Notes: a model not told the origin generated them from the sequence alone. A stretch of DNA of 64,000 nt from Anaeromassilibacillus senegalensis (GCF_021531715.1 NZ_JAFBIT010000001.1:868001-932000); one strand, 5' to 3'. Positions 8,725 to 17,073 are shown, counted from the stretch's first letter. Made by a program: numbers and translations.

Positions 8725-10258
8725 ATACCTTGACCATTGCGCGGACGGCGTGATCGAGCTGTACCAGCGGCTCGACGAATCGATCGCGCGGGACATCGCC
8801 CGGCGGCTCATGAAGATGGGAGAAATCACGGACACGGCGCGGTGGCAAGCAGAACAGCTGCAGCACGCGGGACTGCTCTTTGAGGACGTTGTCGCCGAGG
8901 TCGCGAAATACAGCGGCGCAACGGAGACCGCTGTGCGGCGCGCCTTCGAGGACGCGGGCGTGCAGTCCGTAGATGCGGAGATTGAGCAGTATTTGCGGGC
9001 GGGCATCACCGTGCCGCCGATCCGGCAGAGCGAGCGCGCATGGAATATCCTGCAGGCGGCGCTCCGAAAGACAAACGGCGAGCTGCATAACCTCACGCTG
9101 ACGACCGCCGTCGAGACGCAGCAGCGGTTTATTGCCGCCTGCACGCTCGCGGAAATGCAGGTCTCCTCCGGTATGCTGGACCACCAGACCGCCGTGCGGC
9201 GTGCCGTGCAGGACGCGTCCGGCGCGGGCGCATCGGTGCTCTACCCTTCCGGACATATCGACAAGCTGGACGTCGCCGTGCGCCGCGCGGTACTGACCGG
9301 CGTCAACCAGACGTGCGGCAAAATCTCGCTGACGCTCGCCGAGGAATTCGGCTGCGACCTGATGGAGATCACGGCGCACGCGGGCGCTAGACCGGAGCAC
9401 GCCGTATGGCAGGGCAAAATCGTTTCGCTCTCCGGGCGGCGCGGCTATCTGACGCTTTCGGACATCGGCTACGGCACCGGATCGGGCTTCATGGGCTGGA
9501 ACTGCCGGCATAGCTGGAATCCGTTCTTCGAGGGCATTTCCGAACGCAATTACACGCCGGAGCAGATCGAAAAGCTCAACGCGCGCGACATCGAGTACAA
9601 CGGGCAGAAATACACTGCGTACGAGATCAGCCAGATGCAGCGCAAAATGGAGCGCGAGATCCGCGCCACAAAACGCGAGCTGACGGCTTTTGACGCCGCC
9701 GGACTGCAAGAGGATTTCGCCCGGCAGTCCGTCAAGCTCAAGGCGCAGGAGCAAAAGCTTAAGGATTTCACATGCGCCACCGACCGCCGTGTCGATTCCG
9801 CCCGCGTGCAGGTGCAGGGATTCGGGCACAGTCAGGCGAGCAAAGTGGTGTGGGCAACCAAAACCGAGCTTGAAAAATACGCGAAAATCCATTATCATAA
9901 AGACGGAACGATCGTTGTTACGGATGATTGGAAAGATAGAAGTAAGCTTTCTATTCCAAAAACGTATAAACCGTATGCCGTTATTGAAACAAAAACGGAG
10001 TACAGAAATGGACTTATTCAGATTGACAGAACTATATATGGTCCGGATTCCTTAATGAAAACCCAGATTCATTCCGCCCATCATAATCGACCGGATAAAC
10101 ATAAATTTGGCGTGGATGGAAAAGAGCCGTATCATGCTCATGATTACGTGTGGGATGAAAATGGAAATCAGATTGACAGAACGGATCGGTCGTTGACAGA
10201 CGCTGAAAAGGAAGCACACAAAGATATTTTAACGAAAAGAGATGATGATCGTGAATAA
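8711..10258 (+). CDS. MuF-type minor capsid protein with AT-rich C-terminal extension (candidate toxin domain)
   Basis: 515 residues from ATG 8711. Residues 1 to about 370 match phage minor capsid proteins next to portals (MLSPEYLDHCADGVIELYQRL; GCDLMEITAHAGARPEH; MGWNCRHSWNPF), which are packaged in the head. From about residue 375 (base 9830) the DNA turns sharply AT-rich and the protein becomes a separate 140-residue module rich in His, Asp and Lys (IHYHKDG; QIHSAHHNRPDKH; PYHAHDYVWDENG). MuF proteins with polymorphic toxin C-termini are known; this module is not one I can name. A 74-residue gene overlaps its end and is the obvious partner. Confidence 0.82.
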   Translation: MLSPEYLDHCADGVIELYQRLDESIARDIARRLMKMGEITDTARWQAEQLQHAGLLFEDVVAEVAKYSGATETAVRRAFEDAGVQSVDAEIEQYLRAGITVPPIRQSERAWNILQAALRKTNGELHNLTLTTAVETQQRFIAACTLAEMQVSSGMLDHQTAVRRAVQDASGAGASVLYPSGHIDKLDVAVRRAVLTGVNQTCGKISLTLAEEFGCDLMEITAHAGARPEHAVWQGKIVSLSGRRGYLTLSDIGYGTGSGFMGWNCRHSWNPFFEGISERNYTPEQIEKLNARDIEYNGQKYTAYEISQMQRKMEREIRATKRELTAFDAAGLQEDFARQSVKLKAQEQKLKDFTCATDRRVDSARVQVQGFGHSQASKVVWATKTELEKYAKIHYHKDGTIVVTDDWKDRSKLSIPKTYKPYAVIETKTEYRNGLIQIDRTIYGPDSLMKTQIHSAHHNRPDKHKFGVDGKEPYHAHDYVWDENGNQIDRTDRSLTDAEKEAHKDILTKRDDDRE

Positions 10259-10469
10259 ATATGATATCTTGCAGTATATTTTACTGAACGAACCTGTTTT
10301 TGATTATAATGGAAAGCAGTATTCAGTTTGCCACACAAACGGGGTATTTGGTACATGGGATTCAGATGGAACCCAGCTGGATTTCTACGATATTGATTCT
10401 CTTCTTTCAAATTGGATGATTGGAAAAAAGCCGTTTAAAGATGTTGTCGATTCGGTTTTTCCGTCATAA
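10245..10469 (+). CDS. Small acidic protein, candidate immunity partner of the MuF extension
   Basis: 74 residues (MIVNKYDILQYILL start; ATG 10242 and GTG 10251 are also possible). It begins inside the last codons of the MuF gene, shares its low GC, and is followed by two hairpin terminators, so extension and small gene look like one transferred cassette. The protein is small, acidic and aromatic-rich (WDSDGTQLDFYDIDSL), a common character of immunity proteins. That role is inferred from position; no family was recognised. Confidence 0.6.
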   Translation: MIVNKYDILQYILLNEPVFDYNGKQYSVCHTNGVFGTWDSDGTQLDFYDIDSLLSNWMIGKKPFKDVVDSVFPS

Positions 10470-10525
10470 CCGGCAAGTTAAAAAACGGCGGAAATCCGCC
10501 ATAAAATCGCATAACGCACGAAAAT

Positions 10526-10566
10526 AGCACGTTACCGGCAAGTTATTGTCGGCGGCGTGCTTTTTT
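10526..10566 (+). terminator. Hairpin terminator after the MuF cassette
   Basis: AGCACG pairs with CGTGCT around an inner loop containing CCGGCAAGTTA and is followed by TTTTTT. CCGGCAAGTTA also occurs just after the small gene stop at about 10,470, so the two copies form a short direct repeat bracketing a GGCGGaaatCCGCC hairpin. Confidence 0.6.
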
Positions 10567-10617
10567 GATGCGAAGATATTAAAATCGACCCAAAAATAAC
10601 AACTTCATCGTGAACTA

Positions 10618-10650
10618 AGCAGTTTGTTGATAAAACAGGCTGCTTTTTTC
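10618..10650 (+). terminator. Second hairpin terminator before the scaffold gene
   Basis: AGCAG and CTGCT arms around a 19-base loop, followed by TTTTTT. With the terminator at 10,526 it separates the MuF/candidate immunity cassette from the capsid genes. The rest of 10,470-10,750 holds only the scaffold leader with an AAAGGA-like site before ATG 10751. Confidence 0.6.
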
Positions 10651-10750
10651 ATACAAAAAACTTCCGCTTACGCCCGGCGGGCACCAAATCGGGCGCTGCG
10701 CATTTCTGGTACCGACAGAGTGAAAAAGGAGCGCAGAGAAAGGAAAAATC

Positions 10751-11347
10751 ATGTTGGAATGGCTCAAGACTATCCTCGGCGAAACCTATACCGAGGACAT
10801 CGACAAGAAGATTTCCGCAGAAATCGGAAAGGCTTTCGTTTCCAAAACAGATTTTAACACCAAAAACGAAGAGCTGAAGACCGCGAAAGGACAGCTCAAG
10901 GAAGCCAACGACACCATTGCCGGATTCAAGGCGATGGATATTGACGGCATCAAACGGGCTGCCGACGACTGGAAAGCAAAGGCAGAAAAAGCCCAGTTGG
11001 ATGCCGATGCGAAGATCGCCGCAATTCAGTTTGACGCGCGTCTGGATTCCGCGATCCTTTCCCGCCATGGTCGCAGCACAAAAGCAATCAAGGCGATGAT
11101 GGACGTCGATACCTTGCGCAAAAGCCAGAATCAGGACAGCGATATTTCCGCTGCACTGGATACCCTTGCAAAAGACAGCGCATATCTGTTCGACGCCCCT
11201 GCCGGCGGCGGTCAGTCGGCAGAAAACAGCGCGCAGGGCGGTATCCGCCTCAACAGCGCGGCGCCGCACGGAAACGGCGGCACACCCGACTACAATAGCA
11301 TGAGCGACGCGGAATACTATGCCGCTGTGCTCAAGAAAGACAAATAA
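10751..11347 (+). CDS. Phage capsid scaffolding protein (GP20-like)
   Basis: 198 residues. It has a predicted long coiled coil (DFNTKNEELKTAKGQLKEAND...) followed by a flexible Gly/Ser/Asn-rich tail ending DAEYYAAVLKKDK, the usual build of GP20-family scaffold proteins that guide coat assembly and leave the prohead. It directly precedes the coat gene, its standard partner. Confidence 0.88.
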   Translation: MLEWLKTILGETYTEDIDKKISAEIGKAFVSKTDFNTKNEELKTAKGQLKEANDTIAGFKAMDIDGIKRAADDWKAKAEKAQLDADAKIAAIQFDARLDSAILSRHGRSTKAIKAMMDVDTLRKSQNQDSDISAALDTLAKDSAYLFDAPAGGGQSAENSAQGGIRLNSAAPHGNGGTPDYNSMSDAEYYAAVLKKDK

Positions 11348-11365
11348 TCAAGGAGGAAAAATACC

Positions 11366-12472
11366 ATGCCTAATCAGTTTCTCACCGTTAAAGAAGTTGC
11401 ACGTCAGGCTCTTCCCCGCCTGCTTGAAAACCTCGTGTTCCCGAACCTCGTCTACAAGGATTTCTCTGACACCTTCCAGAAAAAAGGTGACGAGATCCAG
11501 ATCCGCAAGCCCGCAAAGCTCACGGCAAATGAATTCGACGCTTCTACCGGCGTGAAGGCGCAGGATATCGACGACAGCCGGACTGTGACGGTCAAGCTCG
11601 ACAAGATCGCGACCGTCGACGTGGAAATCTCCGCACTGGAGGGCGCGCTCAACATCGACAACCTTAACCGCCAGTTCATTGAGCCTGCCGCCGTGGCTCT
11701 CGCGCAGAAAATCAACAGCGACGGTCTCGAGCTGTACAAGGATATTCCGTATGTATGCGGTACACCGGGCACAACGCCGAGTGCGCTGACCGATCTCGCC
11801 GCCGTACGCAAGGTTCTGAACGCCAACAAAGTTCCGACGACCGGCAGACGCGCTGTGTGGGACACCGAGGCCGATGCCTCGTTCACGACGATTCCGGCAA
11901 TTGTCAACGCTGAAAAGTCCGGCAGCACACAGGCTCTGCGTGAGGGCTCCATCGGTCGTCTGTTCGGTCTCGATAACTATATGTCTCAGGCGGTCAAGCG
12001 CCACGAGGCAGGCACGCTTTCTGCCGCAGTTAAGCCGAAAGCCGAAACGGCTGCGGGTGCATCCACTCTTACACTTTCTGCCGCATCTTTGACCGGTACT
12101 CTCAAGAAGGGCGATATTCTTACTATCGCAGGCAAGACGTATGTGGTCACCGCTGACGCAACGGCTGCAAGCAACGAGATCACCGTCGGTATTTACCCGG
12201 CGCTGCAGGACAGCATCACCGCGACCACAGCGGTCACCGTTGCCGCAAGCCACACGGCGAACCTCGCCTTTGCGCCGATGGCATTCGCTTTTGTCACCCG
12301 TCCGCTCGTTGTGCCGTCCGGTGTGGAGTGCTATACGACGAGCTACAACGGCGTTTCCCTGCGCGTGACAAAAGGCTATGACATGAAGTACAAGAAGGAA
12401 ATGCTCTCGATGGATGTCCTGTATGCATACAAGACCATTTATCCGGAGCTTGCCGTCCGCGCGATGGGCTGA
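11366..12472 (+). CDS. Major capsid (coat) protein
   Basis: 368 residues after an AAGGAGG ribosome-binding site. The pattern MPNQFLTVKEVARQALPRL, then KKGDEIQIRKP, then a domain resembling an inserted Ig-like segment (GDILTIAGKTYVVTADA) and a C-terminal YDMKYKKEMLSMDVLYAYKTI, is that of P22 gp5-type HK97-fold coat proteins. It forms the icosahedral shell and follows the scaffold gene. Confidence 0.88.
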   Translation: MPNQFLTVKEVARQALPRLLENLVFPNLVYKDFSDTFQKKGDEIQIRKPAKLTANEFDASTGVKAQDIDDSRTVTVKLDKIATVDVEISALEGALNIDNLNRQFIEPAAVALAQKINSDGLELYKDIPYVCGTPGTTPSALTDLAAVRKVLNANKVPTTGRRAVWDTEADASFTTIPAIVNAEKSGSTQALREGSIGRLFGLDNYMSQAVKRHEAGTLSAAVKPKAETAAGASTLTLSAASLTGTLKKGDILTIAGKTYVVTADATAASNEITVGIYPALQDSITATTAVTVAASHTANLAFAPMAFAFVTRPLVVPSGVECYTTSYNGVSLRVTKGYDMKYKKEMLSMDVLYAYKTIYPELAVRAMG

Positions 12473-12483
12473 GGCATAACGCC

Positions 12484-12858
12484 ATGTTTACCGTGGATTA
12501 CACCTATTACAGCGGCGAATACGGCGGCACGGCGGTGGAGCCGGTGCGGTATCCGTTCGTGATGCGGGAGGCGTGCGCGTATGTGGATCAGATCACCTAC
12601 GGCCGTCTGCACGGGCTTTCGGAGATCCCGGAGGAGGCGAAGCTTGCCGCTTGTGCGGTGGCAGACGTTGTGCAGGCAAAGTACGCGGCGATGAACAAGC
12701 TCGGCGCAGCGGCAGGTGTGAAATCTTTCAACAACAGTGGCTATTCGGAGAGCTTTGCCGACGCGGCGCAGCTCTCCGACGATTTTGCGCGGCGCATGGC
12801 GGATGCGGCGGCGGTGTATCTCCCCCGTTCGCACCCGCTGCGCTACGCAGGTGTGTAA
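12484..12858 (+). CDS. Head-tail connector protein
   Basis: 124 residues located directly after the coat gene. Size, helical content and position match the adaptor proteins that bind under the portal. Sequence recognition alone is weak, so the call rests mostly on gene order. A strong AAAGGAGA follows its stop and serves the next gene. Confidence 0.7.
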   Translation: MFTVDYTYYSGEYGGTAVEPVRYPFVMREACAYVDQITYGRLHGLSEIPEEAKLAACAVADVVQAKYAAMNKLGAAAGVKSFNNSGYSESFADAAQLSDDFARRMADAAAVYLPRSHPLRYAGV

Positions 12859-12872
12859 AGGAGAATGGCTTT

Positions 12873-13217
12873 ATGATGCTTTGCAGCGAACAGCTTACAT
12901 ATTTCCGGCTGGACGAAAACGACCGCGTGACCGAGGTTATCCCGGTCACCGGATCGTGGTTCGAGAAAAGCGTGTCGGAACTGACGGACAAGGGACTTGT
13001 CTTTGCAAAGGTCATCGAGTGCCGCATCCCGGTGGAAAACGCGCCTGCGGGCTTCCTGCCGCGCGAAAACGACCTGATTCTGTGCGGCTCCCCGCCCGTG
13101 GGCGAAAGCCTGACGGCGCCCGTGCTCAAGCACACATACGGCGCGGCGACGGTCAAGGCGGTGCACGACAACCGGCGCACCGTCCTCGCGCCGCATTTCA
13201 AATTGGAGTTGGTGTGA
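12873..13217 (+). CDS. Head closure or minor capsid protein
   Basis: 114 residues from ATG 12873, chosen because AAAGGAGA lies 8 bases upstream; the longer open frame from 12573 overlaps the connector gene. The sequence is beta-rich (LTYFRLDENDRVTEVIPVTGSW). Its place, second after the coat, is that of the head-closure (stopper) protein in SPP1-like phages. Function is from synteny. Confidence 0.7.
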   Translation: MMLCSEQLTYFRLDENDRVTEVIPVTGSWFEKSVSELTDKGLVFAKVIECRIPVENAPAGFLPRENDLILCGSPPVGESLTAPVLKHTYGAATVKAVHDNRRTVLAPHFKLELV

Positions 13218-13218
13218 T

Positions 13219-13548
13219 ATGGCCGTCAATATCGAGCTGAAGCTCGACCCCATGACAAAGCTCAAGGTGCGGCGGCATCTCGACGACACCGGGCGCCGTA
13301 AGGTCGCGAGCGAGGTCAAGCGGCTGTGCGATCCGTATGTCCCGATGGATACCGGCACGCTGAAAAACTCGGCGCAGGTGCTCATCGACGGCGTGCTGTA
13401 CGTTCAGCCTTACGCCGCCAAGCAGTATTACGAGAACAGCGGCTGGCAAACGCCGCGCGGCGCGTACTGGGATAGACGCATGATGGCCGACAAGGGCGAC
13501 CAGCTCACGGAGAGTATCGCGAAATTTTGCGGAGGTGAAAAGACATGA
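13219..13548 (+). CDS. Minor capsid / tail-completion protein (HK97 gp10-like)
   Basis: 109 residues. The motif YVPMDTGTLKNSAQV and the downstream YAAKQYYENSGWQTPRG...W are hallmarks of minor capsid 2 / HK97 gp10-like proteins. It starts 1 base after the previous stop and overlaps the next gene by 4 bases, so the connector proteins are translationally coupled. Confidence 0.82.
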   Translation: MAVNIELKLDPMTKLKVRRHLDDTGRRKVASEVKRLCDPYVPMDTGTLKNSAQVLIDGVLYVQPYAAKQYYENSGWQTPRGAYWDRRMMADKGDQLTESIAKFCGGEKT

Positions 13549-13970
13549 GCATCATTGAAAGCATTCGCACGTTTCTGCTCACCTGCCCGCTGCTTGAGGG
13601 CGGCGTGATGCACGTCAATTATCTCGAGCATGAGCCGGTGCAGTTTACGATCGATGAGGTGCCCGGCGATCCGATCGTCAAGCGTTACACAGACGGCAGC
13701 ACCGTGCGGCAGGCGCTTTTTGTGATCGCATCCTCAGAGTTTTACAGCCGGGATGCGATTGAAAACCTCAAGGCGTGCGGCTTTTACGAGCAACTCGCCG
13801 ACTGGATCGAGCGGCAGAATGACAGCGGTAACCTACCCGAGCTGGCGCAGGGGCTGTCTCCCCTGTCCATAGAAACGATGACAAACGGCTACTGCATCTA
13901 CACGGACATTCAGCAGAACGTCCAGCGCTATCAGGTGCAGTGCCGTTTGCTTTATCTCAAAGAAAACTGA
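13545..13970 (+). CDS. Tail terminator-type minor capsid protein
   Basis: 141 residues, ATGA overlap with the previous gene. It has the alpha/beta pattern and PLLEGG / IYTDIQQNVQRYQVQCRLLY ends seen in minor capsid proteins that sit just before the major tail gene. Position supports a tail-terminator role at the head-tail joint. It is the last intact gene before the 19.4-kb insertion. Confidence 0.75.
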   Translation: MSIIESIRTFLLTCPLLEGGVMHVNYLEHEPVQFTIDEVPGDPIVKRYTDGSTVRQALFVIASSEFYSRDAIENLKACGFYEQLADWIERQNDSGNLPELAQGLSPLSIETMTNGYCIYTDIQQNVQRYQVQCRLLYLKEN

Positions 13971-13986
13971 AAGGAATGATTCAATA

Positions 13987-13994
13987 TGGCAGAT
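13987..13994 (+). repeat. Putative attachment core, left copy (TGGCAGAT)
   Basis: Overlaps the tail gene start codon (aTGGCAGAT). Matching copies are at 23,783-23,790 (8 of 8) and 33,352-33,358 (7 of 7). Such a short match can arise by chance in 20 kb; the argument rests on all three lying exactly at compositional or homology junctions. Confidence 0.55.
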
Positions 13995-14042
13995 GAAAAG
14001 CACCCTTGTCACAATCGAAACCCTCCCAAAATGCCGTGGTTT

Positions 14043-14128
14043 GCAACGATTTGCCGCGTTTTGCCACGCATTTTTTCCGCCGCTTTTTTTCACGGAAATC
14101 CGCCCGAAACGCAAAACGCGGCAAATCG
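14043..14128. repeat. Integrase-arm-like repeats, left end of element A
   Basis: A 26-bp block at 14,043-14,068 recurs with one mismatch at 23,719-23,744, inside the other end of element A. Its 18-bp core CGATTTGCCGCGTTTTGC (14,047-14,064) also has a perfect inverted copy at 14,111-14,128. Repeats of this kind beside an att core are typical of tyrosine-integrase arm sites (inference). Apart from these, nothing is seen between 14,148 and 14,336. Confidence 0.6.
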
Positions 14129-14336
14129 CGGCAAGTCAAAGCCTTGAATCGTAGTCTCCCGGTAGTCGGATACGGGGTATTCGAATACCAGGATTTGTAC
14201 TTATCCTAGTGTTGCAAGGTAATCATATAGATGCTCAATAACGCTGTCTTTAGGATCTCTAACAAACTTTAATAAACGCTGATATCAGTATCAGATGTCC
14301 AACTTCATTTTGCAATCGTCCTATTATTTCCATCAC

Positions 14337-15590
14337 TCAATTATCCAGACTTCCCTCGTTCAGCAAAAAATCATAAACACTCATAACCAGCACCCCGTTA
14401 TCATTGTAATACGGCGCAGGCGCATCTTTTGTGATAATTATTTTCTTGAAGAAATCGCCGGTCAGCATCAGGGATCGCTGCTCCTGTTCCATCTTTGCCC
14501 TATCCGGAATTGCGCAGGCCGACTGGATATAATAGCGCTTGGAACCTTTGTTGCAGACAAAATCAATTTCCAGCTGTTTACGGATTCCATGGCCTTTCTC
14601 ATTCGTTTGATTCAGCGTAATAACACCAACATCCACATTGAAACCCCGTATCTTCAACTCATTGAAAATGATATTCTCCATAGCATGAGTTTCTTCCAGT
14701 TGGCGGAAATTGAGCCGGGCGTTGCGCAATCCCAAATCAGTAAAGTAATATTTAACCGGTGTGTCGATATACTTCTTCCCCTTTATGTCATATCGAACAG
14801 CACTGTCAATCAAAAAAGAATCACATAGATAGTCGATATACCTTTTGATCGTTGTGTTACTGATGGTCTTTTTCTTAACGGTTTTGAAGATCGCCGATAA
14901 CTTTGTCGGGTTTGTAAGAGAGCCGATCGCGGATGAGAGGATGTTCAGAAGCTCCTCCAATTCTGTCCGATTGCGCACATTATGTCTTCCTACAATATCC
15001 GAAATATAGGTTTCCTCGAACAGTGCCTTTAAGAAACGAATCTTTTCCTCCGAGCTTGAAATATTCACGATAGGCGGCAATCCACCGTAAAGCATATATT
15101 CGTTCCAGCCGTCCTGTTTCGTTCCCGAATAAACAGACATAAATTCAGCAAAACTGAGGGGATACATATGAACTTCATCCCCTCGACCTCGAAATTCCGT
15201 TATCACATCCTTAGACAAAAACCGGGCATTGCTTCCCGTCACATACACATCAACATTTTTCATGCGGATCAGGCTATTTAATACGGATTCAAACTCTCCT
15301 AAAAGCTGCACTTCGTCCAACAGTACATAATACATTCCATCACTTTTAATCCGCTCCTTGAGATAGGGATACAGAACATCCGGATTGCAAAAACGCTTAT
15401 TTTCATAGGAGTCAAACGCAATTTCTATAATGTGCGGTTCATCCGTCCCTTCTTCCAGCAAGTGATCCTTAAACAGATTGAACAACAAGTAAGACTTCCC
15501 GCAGCGCCGGATGCCCGTCACCACCTTGATAAGTCCATTGTGCTTTTTACTGATGAGCTTATTCAAATAGATGTCTCTTTTGATTTCCAC
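14337..15590 (-). CDS. AAA_14/DUF4143-type ATPase
   Basis: 417 residues. N-terminal AAA domain with Walker A GIRRCGKSYLL near residues 27-37 and Walker B YVLLDEVQLL near residue 90; C-terminal half with the nuclease-like DUF4143 fold (YFTDLGLRNARLNFRQ; QLEIDFVCNKGSKRYYIQ). These are widespread in Firmicutes and archaea, often in mobile DNA; their function is unsettled. The gene points back toward the phage genes. Two copies of a 23-bp repeat containing GCGAGTTATCGC lie in its promoter region. Confidence 0.88.
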   Translation of the reverse strand: MEIKRDIYLNKLISKKHNGLIKVVTGIRRCGKSYLLFNLFKDHLLEEGTDEPHIIEIAFDSYENKRFCNPDVLYPYLKERIKSDGMYYVLLDEVQLLGEFESVLNSLIRMKNVDVYVTGSNARFLSKDVITEFRGRGDEVHMYPLSFAEFMSVYSGTKQDGWNEYMLYGGLPPIVNISSSEEKIRFLKALFEETYISDIVGRHNVRNRTELEELLNILSSAIGSLTNPTKLSAIFKTVKKKTISNTTIKRYIDYLCDSFLIDSAVRYDIKGKKYIDTPVKYYFTDLGLRNARLNFRQLEETHAMENIIFNELKIRGFNVDVGVITLNQTNEKGHGIRKQLEIDFVCNKGSKRYYIQSACAIPDRAKMEQEQRSLMLTGDFFKKIIITKDAPAPYYNDNGVLVMSVYDFLLNEGSLDN

Positions 15591-15614
15591 ATTTCCACCC
15601 TTCTTCCTGCTGAA

Positions 15615-15707
15615 AGTTTTTGCGAGTTATCGCGAAATTCTTCAGTAGCATTATACCATAGCCGAACCAATTTTCAACTCCTATTGAAAATTTCTGCGAG
15701 TTATCGC
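15615..15707 (-). promoter_or_regulatory. Duplicated operator-like repeat before the ATPase gene
   Basis: Two direct copies of a 23-bp block (TGAAA[G/A]TTT[T/C]TGCG then AGTTATCGC) end at 15,633 and 15,707. Each contains the palindrome GCGA-gtta-TCGC at 15,622-15,633 and 15,696-15,707, 74 bp apart. The spacing suits a repressor or the ATPase itself controlling its promoter (inference). Confidence 0.5.
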
Positions 15708-15810
15708 AATTGCAGACAATAGAAATTGCCAGAGAGGCTTACAATCCAGAACTGCATACTTCAAAACCTGAAGCTGTCAAATATCAATCCCTACCTATTG
15801 AATGTCTGCT

Positions 15811-15984
15811 GAATAAGCCACAAGGCGGCTTATTCACGCACCGTTAGGTGCGTTATTTCATAAAAACGGCCCTTTTTAACCGTTTTTTATGAAATTCAGA
15901 CAGAAAGAATGCGTATCCATGTCGCTGTGCGCACACAGCGACATGGTAAGTGCAAGGTTTTTGCAATGCAGCGAAAAACCTTGC
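15811..15984. repeat. Cluster of five perfect or near-perfect hairpins
   Basis: Non-coding stretch with GAATAAGCC/GGCTTATTC (15,811-15,835), ACGCACC/GGTGCGT (15,836-15,853), a 14-bp arm pair at 15,856-15,894, a perfect 13-bp pair CCATGTCGCTGTG/CACAGCGACATGG with a 4-base loop (15,917-15,946), and GCAAGGTTTTT/AAAAACCTTGC (15,952-15,984). No protein frame is convincing here. Candidates are a transfer or single-strand origin, a structured RNA, or stacked element ends. Confidence 0.6.
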
Positions 15985-16075
15985 GCCAGAACAACGCTAA
16001 GAATGCCGGAAAGCCTTCGGTTTTCGTTGATAAGGCAGTAAAACACAATATCACCGTAACCGGACGGGCAATGGG

Positions 16076-16118
16076 AAAAGAGAACCGAGTAGCAAAAATG
16101 CTCTCGGTTCTCTTTTTT
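16076..16118. terminator. Strong hairpin terminator before tnpV
   Basis: AAAAGAGAACCGAG pairs with CTCGGTTCTCTTTT around an 11-base loop and is followed by more T. The stem is symmetrical enough to stop transcription from either side. It ends the hairpin cluster and lies about 70 bases before the TnpV gene. Confidence 0.7.
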
Positions 16119-16188
16119 ATCCGCACATTCGATTCTCACTGCTCCTCCTGCTACAATGATTGCAGAAAATCATTAGGAGGACGATAAA

Positions 16189-16566
16189 ATGGAAAAATTC
16201 ATCACAGATGAGCGGACAGGCTTGCGATATGAGCTTGTCGGAGATTACTACCTGATTGCCGGAGAGGACGAGCCGGAGGAACAGCACTCCATCAGCATTT
16301 GGGGGCAGCGGCACCTCCGGTATCTCAAAGAGCATCGGCGGGTGCTATATGCCAACTTGCTGACCAAAGGTAAATTGAACGGCTATCTTGTCGACGTTGA
16401 CCAACAGGCCGAGGAGATGTTTGCCCGACTGACAAAACAAATGGCTGCGGCGGAGGGTATCACCGAAGGGTTGAAAACCACAGATCAAATGAAGTGGGTC
16501 AGGTGGATGAATAGCATTCGAAACCGGGCTATGGAGATTGTAAACTCAGAAATTATTGATGCATAG
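16189..16566 (+). CDS. tnpV: TnpV family transposon protein
   Basis: 125 residues after an AGGAGGA ribosome-binding site. The pattern YELVGDYYLIAG...IWGQRHLRYLKEHRRVLYANLLTKGKLNGYLVDVDQQA and the C-terminal EGLKTTDQMKWVRWMNSIRNRA matches TnpV of the Tn4451/Tn4453 mobilisable transposons. Its function is not established; it marks such transposons and their relics. The usual partner TnpX (large serine recombinase) is not next to it, only a possible recombinase tail at 32,907, so this is a relic or a cargo copy. Confidence 0.85.
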   Translation: MEKFITDERTGLRYELVGDYYLIAGEDEPEEQHSISIWGQRHLRYLKEHRRVLYANLLTKGKLNGYLVDVDQQAEEMFARLTKQMAAAEGITEGLKTTDQMKWVRWMNSIRNRAMEIVNSEIIDA

Positions 16567-16621
16567 CAATAGGCGGGCTGTTTCTGTTGCAGGAACAGCC
16601 CACCTATTTTATTTATTCTAT

Positions 16622-16933
16622 TTACCTCCAATATCGTTCAATTTCCCGCCTCATATTTTCCCGGCCGTCCGGGTTCATGGTGTGGAGGGCAACGGGATAA
16701 CAGGTCTGCCTTTCCGCAAGCCAATCAAGAAGCTTGATTCCGTCGCCTCCGTCATGGGCGTAATCTCCCAAATCGTGATCACAGTCGATGATTTCAATTT
16801 TCGCTTTGCGATCTTCCGCACGAAGAATCTGTTTTTTTGCCTCATTGACACTGCGGCAAAGCGTATATCCAACGGGAGCGGAGCGGATATCGTCCAGCCA
16901 AAGCCTGATCGGATTGCCTTCGGAGCTGCTCAT
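16622..16933 (-). CDS. cREC (cyclic-phosphate processing receiver-like) protein
   Basis: 103 residues with a compact receiver fold: RLWLDDIR at the N-terminus and IEIIDCDHDLG at mid-length, holding the DD pair and the D-x-D of the phosphate pocket, and a final HTMNPDGRENM segment. This fits the cREC family, receiver-like domains found next to RNA-repair and NAD/ADP-ribose genes. It is transcribed away from the NADAR operon that starts 140 bases to the right, sharing a promoter region. The biochemical role is inferred from the family. Confidence 0.72.
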   Translation of the reverse strand: MSSSEGNPIRLWLDDIRSAPVGYTLCRSVNEAKKQILRAEDRKAKIEIIDCDHDLGDYAHDGGDGIKLLDWLAERQTCYPVALHTMNPDGRENMRREIERYWR

Positions 16934-17073
16934 ATCAACACACCCTTTCGATACCTCATGATCTAAGTGATTGCAGTATAAATTGCCGTATGTACCGAAA
17001 AAGGCGCACGGTTTGTGCTATGCTGATTACATCAAGGGATGAAAATAGGTTTTCAGCCAGAGGAGGAATCCGT

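Larger units (their letters stand above)
13986..14147 (+). pseudogene. Major tail protein start region, cut off by insertion
   Basis: ATG 13986 follows AAAGGAATG, the ribosome-binding site expected for the major tail gene, and encodes MADEK. After the core TGGCAGAT at 13,987-13,994 the sequence is foreign and the frame reads unrelated residues to a stop at 14,145-14,147. The body of the tail gene resumes at 33,351 with VADRKLVSRSKKV. Joining the two at TGGCAGA would restore MADRKLVSRSKKV. Confidence 0.75.

Noticed and set aside
15811-16118. CRISPR array considered for the hairpin cluster
   Set aside because: The stems all differ in sequence and there are no regular spacers. No CRISPR array or cas gene was seen elsewhere in the window.
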